Shown here piece by piece: positions 36,801-46,850 of a stretch of 64,000 nt of DNA. This DNA comes from Cunninghamia lanceolata (Eukaryota; Streptophyta; Pinopsida; Cupressales; Cupressaceae). The stretch lies in the NCBI GenBank assembly GCA_027924645.1, contig BSBN01000297.1:930001-994000 (forward strand), written 5' to 3'. The notes below the pieces were generated by a model. The model was given only the letters and a program-made list of their open reading frames with translations, ran no database searches and had not been told where the DNA came from. Within the stretch, counting starts at the first letter, position 1. Every line of letters begins with the position of its first letter. The position numbers and the translations under genes are program-made.

Positions 36801-38330
36801 ATCTTCCGGAGAACATGGATAGACAACTAAGTCTCCAACTTGAGTCTTCTAAGTGAATTGGATGATGAAGAGAGTCTAGTCATTTTGGGCGCTAGTATCA
36901 GGATGAATCATCCAAAATGGGTGCCTAGAACTAGAAGGCGCCAATGCATGAGTTCAAGGATCCTCCATTGGAGCGCCTAGCCCAGATGGCTATAGATTGA
37001 AAGTTTTAAAGCTAAGTGATGTCTCTTAGGTGAATTCCTAGCCCAGGTGCATGTGTTGGGAAAAACTCTTTGGCTCTAGCGCCTAGAATTGGGAGCTTTG
37101 TAAGATGCACCAATTGATGAAACATTTCCATTTTGCGCCTAGAATAGAACTCTCTCACATAGTTGAAATTAACTTGATAGAAGGAGATAAGTCTTAAGGA
37201 CTAGTTTGGCGCCTCACTTGCCTATCTCACCTTTGAAATGCGCTTTGGTTGATGATCATCATTGATGGAGCCTAGTGAAATGTAAAGCTATTTGCATCTC
37301 CAGAGGATCAAAATTGGATTAGGAGATCATCCTTGTAGTTGAGATTGACAGAGAAGTGTTAAATGAATCACTTCAAATGGGCGCCTAAGCTAGTTGAGGC
37401 GCATATCAATTCCACTGTAACTCCAGACTGATGCTTAGGATCCAGTCATCTCCTAAGGCACAGTTCCATTCACCCATGACCTCGCTTGGCGTCTAAAACT
37501 TGGAAACTCCTTTGGAAAGCTCCTGTTGCACCTAGAAGATGAGTTTGGGATATCAACTTGCAAAAGGCTTAGAAACTCTTCAAAGATGTTAGGCACAATC
37601 CCATGGCACTGGAGCTCAGTTTTGGCGCCTTCAAGGAATAGCACATGAAGGAACTTGGGAGGTCAGGTGCTTGTAAAAGGGAACACCTTGGAACATCTTC
37701 CAGGGGTTGAAGTAGTAAGAAAACATCAAGTGAGTCTAGGCGCACTCCCTTGTGTGAACAGTTTAGCTCTGGCGCCTAGCCACAGAGTGAGCCAGAAGAA
37801 GTAGTTTGGACATTAGAAGATAGGCGCTCATTCTACAATGAAGCATTCCACCTTCCTAATCAACAAAGACTTGCAAGAATTGACAAAGGAAGCTAAAGCG
37901 CACCTTCTACTTGTTTCCACCTCCAGAATGCGCCTAACCTTGAAAGGGGGTTCAAAGATGTTTGTTAGACCTTTTCACTCAAGGCGCTCACCTTAGGCGC
38001 ACTTTCTAAGTCCTTGTCACCTCAAGGAAACACCTAGTTTGGAAGGCGCTTGCCCTGTTCTCCACTCCTTTCAATTGGCGCCTAGAACACAGAATGCATG
38101 AAAGGAGCGCCTAGACTCCAAAGGGCTCATTTGGGCGCCTAGCATTTAAAACACTTTCATAATGATGATGTTTTGGCGCCTACTCTTGGAAACAATCCAG
38201 AGCATCCATAAACTCTAATTGGCACCTAATGTTGACAAGGCGCAACTTCAGGAGGAGGTCACCTCAACTTGGCGCCCAAGTCAGAAAAACCTGTAAATCC
38301 TTCAAATATGCACCTACCTTGTGAGGTGAT
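33830..38330. repeat. Dispersed GGCGC/GCGCC motif field
   Basis: Over about 4.5 kb, otherwise AT-balanced sequence is dotted with GGCGC or GCGCC cores every few tens of bases, in contexts such as AAGGCGCTCA, TGCGCCTTGG and GGCGCCTAG. The intervening sequence does not align as longer tandem units. Many sites are one transition away (GCACC, GTGCC, GGCACC) in the same context, as expected from CpG deamination. Left of about 35.0 kb most cores read AGGCGC on plus; from about 35.1 to 36.8 kb most read GCGCCTT. No gene is seen here. Confidence 0.75.
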
Positions 38331-39139
38331 GAGTTGAACATTCCAAATCTTCAAATGTTGCTCAAGTAAGGAAGACATTGTAACATCAAGGCTTCAAGGC
38401 CTGTCCTTGTATTTCCATTGAATGAGTTGTACTTCATGCTATTGAAAGCATTTTCCATGTAATAAGACATTGCAAGTTGATTGAATCAAGTAACAAGACA
38501 AGTACCCAACTCTAATGTTGTTTCATTCAAATCGTTATCTTGATGTATATCTTTATGTTATTGAAGTAGTTGATGAATTGTTAGCAAGTAAAAGTGTTTA
38601 AGTAAGGAAAATTTTTTGTAGAACTAGTTGGGTATCTTACACTTACACCATGCCTATCCATCAAACATCACAATGCAATCAAAATCCTAACAACATGCCC
38701 ATGATCCAAGATCAAGTGCAATCATGCAAAGATATTATCAATCACAAGCCTATTAAGAATGAACTAGAGTCTTCTAGTACCATACTTTTCCATCAAACAC
38801 CATCATGTAATCCATGGCCTATCAAGCCTATCAAAGAAAATGCAAACATCCTATGTAATACAATCAGACTTTAAATATTTAAAGTAGCTATCTACAAATA
38901 TCCATTCAAAAGTGGATTTATAATGCAAGTATGGATGCCATCAATAAAAAAGATTTGTATTAACCAAATATCCATATACGCATACATCAATATCTGTCGA
39001 TATAAGTATAACATATATACAAAATAGCCATATAGGCTTACAAGAATGCCATATAGGCATACAATGTCAACTATGTACAATACAAAATATATGTCCACAA
39101 ATGCCATATAGGCATACAACAGAGGAACACAATAAAAAG
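38331..39139. other. Spacer 3' of the minus-strand gene
   Basis: No gene is recognised. A weak plus-strand frame (38650-38874) is Asn/Pro/Ile-rich without a family motif. Near 39013-39119 the phrase GCCATATAGGC(A/T)TACAA occurs three times, just beyond the stop codon of the minus-strand gene. Confidence 0.5.
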
Positions 39140-41228
39140 TCATTCCCCTCTAGCTGGTGAAGAGAATAAATCACGAGCAGCCTTTGATCTTCTAGGGGAT
39201 GGAGACATGCATGTGGGTGGTCTACTACGAACCCAAGGGCTACTCCTCCTATTTAGTTCTTCCTGCACCTTTACCTGTTACAAAAAAAAGTATAGATATT
39301 AATATATGGAAATTACATGTTATAAAAAAATGAAACATTTAACAAAATAATCACTTACCGCTAACATATAATCTGTCGCCTCGCTTGCCTCAGTAACAGG
39401 AATAGGCCCTGGTGATGTCATGTCCTATAGAAACCATCCAGATAGAAATTAAACTTCAAATCAATAATCTTTTGATTTTTCAAAAATAGACAACTATAAC
39501 AATGAATGTAAATTGAAATTTACTAATCTGCCTCATACCCCTGTCAATGCCATAGAGCTATGAATCGCAGAGGCCACAACCTGCTCCATTGCCCTATGAA
39601 CATGGGGAGGTGTATCCGCAGCCTGCATCATCTGGAAATAAAACAACATTATTCAATTACGAAAACTATAATAGTGATGCAAATCATGGCTCCTAACATA
39701 CACACACGCTCATCTAAACATGGAAGTACACACAATAAAACACACAAATCACATACAAAAATTTAGTAAGTACAATTCATTCATTAAACTATTTATTTTA
39801 TTACCTCCGTAAAGCTTTGAAGTCCACCAGCGCTAGCAGGTGTTGCCATGAAATCTACAGTGTTAACCTATTCAACATCCAAAATCAGAAATTAGAATAC
39901 CATTCATATAACGATGCTATTCACATGTAATATTTATAATTGTTTACTAGTTACATACCTCGACAGTAGATGATCTAGTGAAAAATGTAGGTGGAGAACC
40001 ACTGAAGACTGCATCGACGCTATGACCCTGAAATTTCATTAAAATCATCAATTTAAATTAGTTAATCTTGTATTTCAAAAATAAAATTTAATAAATTAAA
40101 TTCAATAAACTTGCTAATATTTACCTGAGTATCAAGGCCGAAAGTCTCACTCAGGAGGGTATCTGTCATCACTATCTGCTCAGCTGCAGATGTAGCCTGT
40201 GCACCTGCGTCCTGACTGTCCATGGGGTCATAACCACAGGCTGACCCGCAAGCCTGGCAAGTATGCGGTGGGACCCTACTCCTCGCACTATCTCCCAACC
40301 CACTCTGTGTTGCAGGATCGGCATGCTCTATGATGCTCTGGGTCAAGGCACTAATCGACCTCAGTGTATCGACCTCAACACTCTCCTTCACAATGGAAGG
40401 AATAGAAACATGCTCGTGGGCTGGTCTGCTGATTACTCGTCTCACTACCCGCTGTGGGTCAAGACGTGCCCCTGGTCTATCCTGTGCTGAGCCCCCACCT
40501 CTACCCTGGAAGTCCCGCATATCAAAATAGTTTGGCACTTTATTGAGGACAAACTCGGAGTAGAGTTTCCTCAAAAAGTATTGCGGGACCTCATTGTTAT
40601 TGCATGGAGGATGGTCAAAAACCATCCACCACCTCTGCCCGAAATTGTCCCTTATCGCTTGGTTGTTGCACCAATGGATAGGGAACCTCTTGCATGTAAT
40701 GGGTGGAGGTTGATTTGTTTGTGGGTTTGTGAAAATTGAACACAAGTCTACTTTTGTAATTTGTAATTTTTTGACATCTTGGTATGACAATTTATCTGCA
40801 TAGTAATCTCTAAACTCTCTCTTTTTATCGGTCCAACTAGTTATTTGCTTGCTAATTGAATTTACATTTGATAACATAGACTCAAGAGATTCGGCAAGCA
40901 TGGACCTATGCAAGGTTGAAGTGGAAGGATCTTTCAACCTTGCAATTATATCTTCAATTTATTTTTTGTTGTTTTCAATTTCCCCCATTATATTATCTTG
41001 TGTTCCAGGGGCATGTCGAGGAATGAATGGAGGAGGTTGTTGTTCTGCAGGTATTTCTTCCTCAAGATTTTGTGGATTTTGAGGAGGAGGAGGAGGTGCA
41101 TTAACATTTCCTACAATTAATAAAATATACATCAAAAATCAACACAAAACCTACCTATTTAGGAAGAAATTCAAACAAAAAAATAAAGATAACTCACCCC
41201 TTTGGCGTGCTCGACGTCGCGGCAGCAT
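39140..41228 (-). CDS. Seven-exon gene of the TIR element, product unknown
   Basis: Exons on the minus strand: 41228-41198, 41110-40125, 40027-39959, 39867-39805, 39631-39539, 39424-39359 and 39274-39140. Every intron is GT-AG; the first is phase 1 and the other five phase 0, and exons 3-6 are multiples of three. The total is 1443 nt, 480 codons plus stop. The start ATG gives MLPRRRARQRG, followed by a Pro/Gln-rich stretch. The exon 2 core contains WTDKKREFRDYYADKLSYQD, CKRFPIHWCNNQAIRDNFGQ and WWMVFDHPPCNNNEVPQYFL, then a Gly/Arg-rich segment and CQACGSACGYD. The C-terminus is basic (RRSSPWVRSRPP...SPSPRRSKAARD). Codon 61 is TAA (40959-40961), one step from CAA, so this copy is probably inactive or translated from a later start. 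Family not recognised; by position it is a candidate transposition or accessory protein. Confidence 0.7.
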
Positions 41229-41384
41229 TTCGGCGATGAATCGACAAATCTTTTGTGTTGAACGGTGTTTTGTAGAACACGAGCGCGTTTTTGAAGGGTT
41301 TTAAGCCGCGGGCGGAGGAAAAACTCACAATGAAATAAAATAAAATGAAATGACAGCGTTTTTTTTTTATATATAAAGGACTTT
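41229..41384 (-). promoter_or_regulatory. Presumed promoter/5' leader of the minus-strand gene
   Basis: Only about 156 bp separate the ATG (41228) from the first palindrome. The stretch holds a GC-rich leader (about 41240-41320) and an AT-rich TATATATAAA-like run on plus at about 41368-41377, whose minus-strand reading (TTTATATATA) could serve as a TATA element. This is position-based inference. Confidence 0.4.
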
Positions 41385-41418
41385 ATAACGCGAGCGCGTT
41401 ATAACGCGCTCGCGTTAT
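41385..41418. repeat. 34-bp perfect palindrome R1
   Basis: Each arm reads ATAACGCGAGCGCGTTA. The self-complementarity is exact over 34 bp. It shares its core with the two left-end palindromes. Confidence 0.95.
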
Positions 41419-41448
41419 GGCTCGGCAATGACGAGCCTAAGGCTTGTC

Positions 41449-41482
41449 ATTACGCGAGCGCGTTATAACGCGCTCGCGTTAT
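41449..41482. repeat. 34-bp near-perfect palindrome R2
   Basis: Same core as R1 with one arm mismatch. Between R1 and R2 lies a further inverted repeat, AATGACGAGCC/GGCTTGTCATT (about 41427-41451), so the spacer itself can fold. Confidence 0.9.
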
Positions 41483-41513
41483 GCCTAAAATTTTTTTGAA
41501 AATTTTTTGGCCA

Positions 41514-41545
41514 CTTTTTGGCCCCCCATCTTTTTGCACTTACCC
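41514..41545 (-). repeat. Right terminal inverted repeat
   Basis: On the minus strand reads GGGTAAGTGCAAAAAGATGG and onward, matching the left end with one mismatch. ACAA follows on the plus strand. Confidence 0.8.
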
Positions 41546-41549
41546 ACAA
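41546..41549. repeat. ACAA target-site duplication, right
   Basis: Matches 24444-24447. Confidence 0.6.
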
Positions 41550-42299
41550 ATCATACCTCTCAAATAATCTTCTGTCATTATTGTTCTTTCCAAAGAAACA
41601 TATTGAACTTCCCAATCATCTAATCATTTTCCTTCCTTTGACATGTTCACAATAACATTCATTTCTTCCTCTCCTCCATCTTCTTCATCTTCATCTAAAT
41701 TGATCTCGTGACTTCTTTTTCATTCTCCTCAACACTTGCTAATCTATCTAGAATATTATTTTTCATACTAAACATTTCTTTTACTTTATAAGAAACATCA
41801 TCATATTTATATCATCTTGATCTTCTTAATTTTTGTATTCTTTTGAATAATCATCAGTTGCTTGTAGGATAATTTATCATCCATTTTCCTTGTCAGATAT
41901 TTTTCTACACATCCTCTGTGACTCTTTGTGCTATTGTACCATGCATTACTTTGTTCTACAACATTAGCTTTTCCTTCTCTAAATTCTCTTCTTCCTTCTT
42001 CATTCTTTTTCAAATCTATGTATATCTTTCTTTCTTTACTTTTTTTCTAGTCTTTGCTACAAGTTATCCAATCTATCTACTATATTATTTATTATCAACT
42101 CTTAACTTTTCCCATTTATTTTCTAAGGTTCCTTCCACACTAAGAAATCTAACTCTAGGTTTAATATTCATTCTTTTATTCTTCATGGAAATAATTTAAA
42201 TCATAAAGGTACTTACTTGTAGATTGCCTCAAACTTTGGTGCTTGATCTACTCTCCTAGCACATATTTTGGTTGGGCATGACTTAGATATTGATGGCAA
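41550..42299 (-). other. Right continuation of the pyrimidine-rich host sequence
   Basis: Composition returns abruptly to the C+T-rich, minus-strand Lys/Glu-rich type seen before 14580. This supports reading 14581-41549 as inserted DNA. No domain is recognised. Confidence 0.5.
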
Positions 42300-44580
42300 T
42301 TCTTCTAAATCATCTAAACGTTGCTACAACACCCTCCTTTTACTTTGCAGAATCTAATTAAACCATTGGGGGGTGCTATTAGATGGTGTTTTTTATTTGA
42401 ATATTTCCTTTTCTTGCCTCCTTTATTGTTGCTCGTCTTGATCTACTTCTTTTTGTAGGACCTTTTATTGATGTGTTTGTTCCTTATCTACCAAAACTTC
42501 CTCATGAACTTGCTCTTGGAAAACGTGTTGTTCTATATGAACCTGTTCTTCTTGTTGAAGGGCTTGTTCATTATAATTTTGTGACTCATGTCCTTCCTAA
42601 AAATGTTCTCATTGATCCAAAAATACTTGTTCACTTTGTTCCTTGTTTTTAGCATCTTTCTCCTTTTCTCTTTCTTTCTCAAGTTCCTCTTCCTACTACC
42701 CTATCTTTTTCTCAACCTCAACATTTAATTGACCTAGGGGCTTTTGGATCTCTTGCTATTAATCTTTCCTAGAAGGTGATGTAGTCCTTTCAGAAGAAGA
42801 TGAAGAAAAATAAATTTCATATGCATGAATATTTTCAAGAACATTGGTTTGTTCTGCATGCAGAGGAGTCCTATCTAGAGAAGATATGTCAATTGGTTCC
42901 TCTTTTTGTTGAGTTCTTTGAGGAGAACTAGCTTCTAAATTTGTTGGTTGTTGATATGGTGATGAAGCCTCTTGCATTGACACTTGTGCTATAGGATCCT
43001 AATGAGGAGAAGACTTGGGTTCTGAGGAAGCTGCTTCTCGTGACTCATTTTGCATGATATTCAATATTTTTGACTTTAGAGGAATTTTATGTTTAATCCT
43101 CATTTTATTCAACCATGTCTTTGTTATCTTCAAGATTAATTTTGTTCTAAAATAAAGATTGTAAATTTTCTTCTATCTGCAATCAATTCTTGAAACGGGT
43201 TTAGATGAAATCTATGCTTTTTCATAGGATGGATCCATAGTATTGCCATCATCTCTGATGACATTAGGCACAACGGTGATGAGGAAATTTTTCAATTGGA
43301 GAGTAGTCAATCATGTGTAGTCTCTTCTTATAAGCTTATATTCATCATTAAAATTACTCTAAAAGTCCTTCAATTGACCTTATGCTTACATATATTTATC
43401 AATCCTTCAATTATTGAGTTTGGGTTAAAACATGGCCTTGCATCATATAACTTCATATTCCATTGAGCTATTTTAGTTTCTACAATTTTACAAGCTTGGC
43501 TTGTTATGCACTAATGTTGACCAATTTTTATGGGGAAGTGTGGTTCCTGCACCTTCTTTTTAGAACATAGCTTATGCACTTCTCACAATTGTTTGCATAG
43601 CTCTAGTATTGTAATTTATATGGAGACTTGTCAAACCCTAAGACTTTGAGCTAAGAGAAGGTTGGAAAATGAATAAACCAACATCCATATTTGTCAATCT
43701 TAGTTCTTTCTTTTGGAGACAATCTCTGACCAAAATCTCTTTCTAGCAACCTGATAATGAAGAAAATAAAATCATCATTTACCCTAGGAAAATAATGTGT
43801 AGATTTTTTGAATTCTAGCTCTAGATAGTATTCTTAAACCTTTTTTTGTCTAGGCATCATGGCACCTATCATTTGTAGACCTAGAAATTGTTGTCTTCTA
43901 GCAAGGGCATATACCAAATAAGAGGTCACATAAAAATTCTTTGTTTGAATAACATTTATCAATTGTTCATGAAGAGTGTTACTAATTAAGGTGGCCTAGT
44001 CTAATAATTCTTCTCATTTCAACACCTTGACTATATACCTAAACATTCAATTTTGAAATTCCTTGGCATCCTCTTGGCTAGTAATTATGTTGAGTAGAGA
44101 TGCAATCATTCACTACCTCAATGAAATCACTTCTAAATAACTTGTTAGGCAGTCTAGATGATGTGGCCTTTGGTTTCAAAAGCCAATCATTAATTTTCTT
44201 TTGGTTTTCACTCACTTTTTTATCATAATAATTATGTTTTGATGTTAGGGTAACATTGCAATATTTGGCCCTTGAGGGAATATAAAAATTTACTCTATAT
44301 ACTGAGACCTGATAATAGTACTACATTTCCCTCCTGAGTTCTGATGTCTCTATTAATTGGGTCATAATACTTAGCATATGTCATTACTAAACCAAGAGAT
44401 TGCAAGGTTATTAGAAAACCTACAACCTGCACCAATCCACTACTCTTCATGTTCTTAACCTTGGGTAACATTTGCTCTATAGGGATAGCCATTCTGGTTT
44501 GAAATCCTTCTAACCCCACTTGTCCAACATCTATGTCTGTTACATTTACCAATCATTTATTAACTTTGAAGGTGGGATAA
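42300..44580 (-). pseudogene. Decayed gag-like retroelement ORF, minus strand
   Basis: Readable blocks in order on the minus strand: an 85-residue open frame from 44552 (DIDVGQVGLEGFQTRMAIPI), a middle block near 43.65-43.80 kb (DKYGCWFIHFPTFSQLKVLG, then FDKSPYKL), and a Gln/Glu-rich tail near 42.35-43.0 kb (SPYQQPTNLEASSPQRTQQK). Frameshifts and many stops intervene. Stops in the tail fall where Gln would suit the context. The FIHFPTF-type block resembles FIHFPCFEEDEW in the intact ORF at 60.2 kb; relationship is possible but unproven. Not a functional gene. Confidence 0.5.
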
Positions 44581-46344
44581 CTCCTTTGTATTTGTATTTC
44601 ATTTTTGTATGAGATCTCATACATGTTCGCAAGGGTCCTAGAAATTAACTTTAAGTTAATTAATTAATTTTCATAATTTTACCATATTTGATCAATTAAT
44701 CCAAAATGAAATTAAGATATGTTAATTTGCACCTAAATACAAATTTTCTATGATTGATTGATCAAATTAGCAAATTTGGGAGATCGAGATCTTCAAAATG
44801 AGTTTTTTCATGTTTTGGTGCAATTCAGAGTTCGAGCCCAGGATGCAAGATGTGGTTCAAGTTTCAAGGCCAATTTGTAATTAACAAAAGACTACATTTT
44901 GCAAATAAAATGTGAATTATGGCCAAAACTTTAGAAATGACTTGTAGTTTGTAGTTTGTTGCAAACTGTAAAATATTTTAGGTTTCTAGTTTGTGGTTGC
45001 ATTTTAGACTTTGGTTGCAATTTACAAGAAACTACAAATTGCAAATAGGATGTGAATCTTGGCCGAGGTTCTGGTGTGGCTTGCAATTTGTAAGGAACTA
45101 AAAATTATAAAATATTTTGGACTCTGAACTGCACATGGAGTTTGGACTCCGAATTGCACATGGAGTTTGGACTCTGAGAGCAGTTTACAAACAATTGCAA
45201 ACTATAAAAAGATTTGGGTTTATAGCCTGCAATCAGATTTTGGTAAGTGGAATTAGTTTGCAACTAACTACAAATTGCAAACAAGGTGTGAAATGTGATC
45301 AGACTTTGCAAGTCTCTTGCACTTTGCAGTCACTGCAAAACATAACAAAACTATGAAAACTACAAGGGAAAAAGTTTATCCAAAAATGGACCTAAAGAAG
45401 ATTAAACTAGGTTTGAGAAGCTTGCATAAGGTCTAAAAATGGGTGAAACATAGTTTAGAGCTTAAGGCATGAATCCTTTAGGTGATTTAAACAAGGTTTG
45501 AAAAGGATTCACCAAATAGTCAAAATCTAGGGCTCAAAAACCCTAGGGTCAAAGGATAAATGGAAAAAAGGGGTCAAGTCCATTGAAGAAACTCAAAACC
45601 ATTGATAAATTCATCATTAAAACATAAATTTGAATGTTGAAATAGAAGGCACTAATTAAATTTAAACATGATTTTCCATTCAAATGAGAATAAAGCAGTA
45701 TTTTAAAAAGCCTTAAAATTTATTGAAATTAGGAAATGGAAAACAAATGCATCAAGAGATAAAAACCTATTTGCAAAGTACAAATCTACCTAAATAGCTA
45801 GGAAATCAAAAAATACAAGAACATTAGAAGCTGGAATGACAGGTGAGCTAGAGCATTGGGAATCTTGGGAGGAAGAGTGAAAAGATATAATGATTTTGGT
45901 AGTTTCAAAGTTTTGAGACCCTCCACACATGCAGAATAAATGCTCACCAATAAATCCCAAGGATTGAGAAAGGTTTGCTCAAAGCAACTCTGTTGTCTAG
46001 AGTTTCAAGGCAAAATGCAACTACAACCACACTAGAGTCTAGAGTGTCGATGCAACTTGCACAATATAAAGGAAAAGGAGTTGGAGAAGTCGACAAAACT
46101 TGGAAGTTCGACAATAAACCTTAGGACTAAGGGAAAAATTAATCAAAATTAAAACCTCCCCTTCCTAGCAAGGAAACTTTTCAAGATGAGACGACAGGTC
46201 TTTTGAATAACTTGCACCCAAAATCATGAATAAAGCACAAATGAACATTAAATGTGGATTACATCCTAGCTAGACAAGAAGCACAACTTTTAGAAAATTT
46301 AAAACAAGGGTCCCCAAATTTTAAAATTAGGGGCGTGTTGTCAC
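44581..46344. other. Gene-free stretch with TTGCAA-rich repeats
   Basis: No gene is seen. A diverged repetitive zone lies at 44855-45350; the remainder is ordinary A-rich sequence. Confidence 0.5.
44855..45350. repeat. Diverged repeat zone with a 25-bp tandem pair
   Basis: The phrase ACTACAAATTGCAAA(T/C)A.G.TGTGAA recurs near 44890, 45030 and 45265 with intervening TTTGTAGTTTGTTGCAAACT-like segments. At 45121-45145 and 45146-45170 a 25-bp unit ending CACATGGAGTTTGG is repeated in tandem with two differences. Confidence 0.65.
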
Positions 46345-46850
46345 CCAAAACAACACTACCCTCTATCATCATTCCTCAAATGAATTAGACCTCCTTTTAT
46401 AGTCAATACTTGATGTTGAAGGTTCTAAGTTGGCCTAGAACAAGAATTATTATTCAAAACTTAATGTGGCTCTAAACATGACCTACTATGGGACTAATAA
46501 GGCATCCCAAATGATTATCATTTGGAACAATTCTCTAAATCTTGGTGCACATCTTAGAAAATAAACATGAAATATAAAATTAACACATTGGCATGCTCAT
46601 GATGATTTAAAACAAATGCACTATTGCACAAATGATTTTGTCTGCTGATCTAAGTGCTCAACTAATGGCTCTATCTAGAAAATCTAATAGTGGCAACCAA
46701 AATGACAAGAAAAGTATTAGAAAACTATAAAACACAAACAAACTGCAAAGGAAATATTTTTGGTTGATGCAAGATTGCTTAACAACTTGAGATTCTCCTA
46801 CATAAAACACCTCAAGTGATTTGTAGTTTATTCACAAATCACTTAAATAA
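46345..46850. repeat. Dispersed repeat R2, copy 2
   Basis: Aligns with 6440-7060 in the same orientation with many substitutions. No gene. Confidence 0.7.

Larger units (their letters stand above)
24448..41545. mobile_element. 17.1-kb TIR element of unknown superfamily
   Basis: The termini are inverted copies of a 32-bp sequence starting GGGTAAGTGCAA (24448-24479 and 41514-41545; one mismatch), flanked by a 4-bp ACAA duplication. Both ends also carry two copies of the same TAACGCGAGCGCGTTA-type palindrome. The interior holds two convergent spliced genes, a telomere-like array, a 359-bp tandem array and a GGCGC motif field. Neither protein shows a DDE/DDD transposase signature I can recognise. 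The 4-bp duplication and GGGTAAGTG terminus do not fit the usual plant hAT (8 bp), MULE (9-11 bp) or CACTA (CACTA ends, 3 bp) rules. It could be autonomous, or a gene-carrying passenger mobilised in trans. Confidence 0.75.

Noticed and set aside
40263..40530. Plus-strand ORFs opposite exon 2 of the minus-strand gene
   Set aside because: Antisense shadows; the minus frame is supported by six consistent splice junctions.
24448..41545. Helitron or Polinton/Maverick
   Set aside because: There is no TC...CTRR-type end with AT insertion, the ends are clear inverted repeats with a duplication, and no polymerase, helicase or capsid-like ORF is visible.
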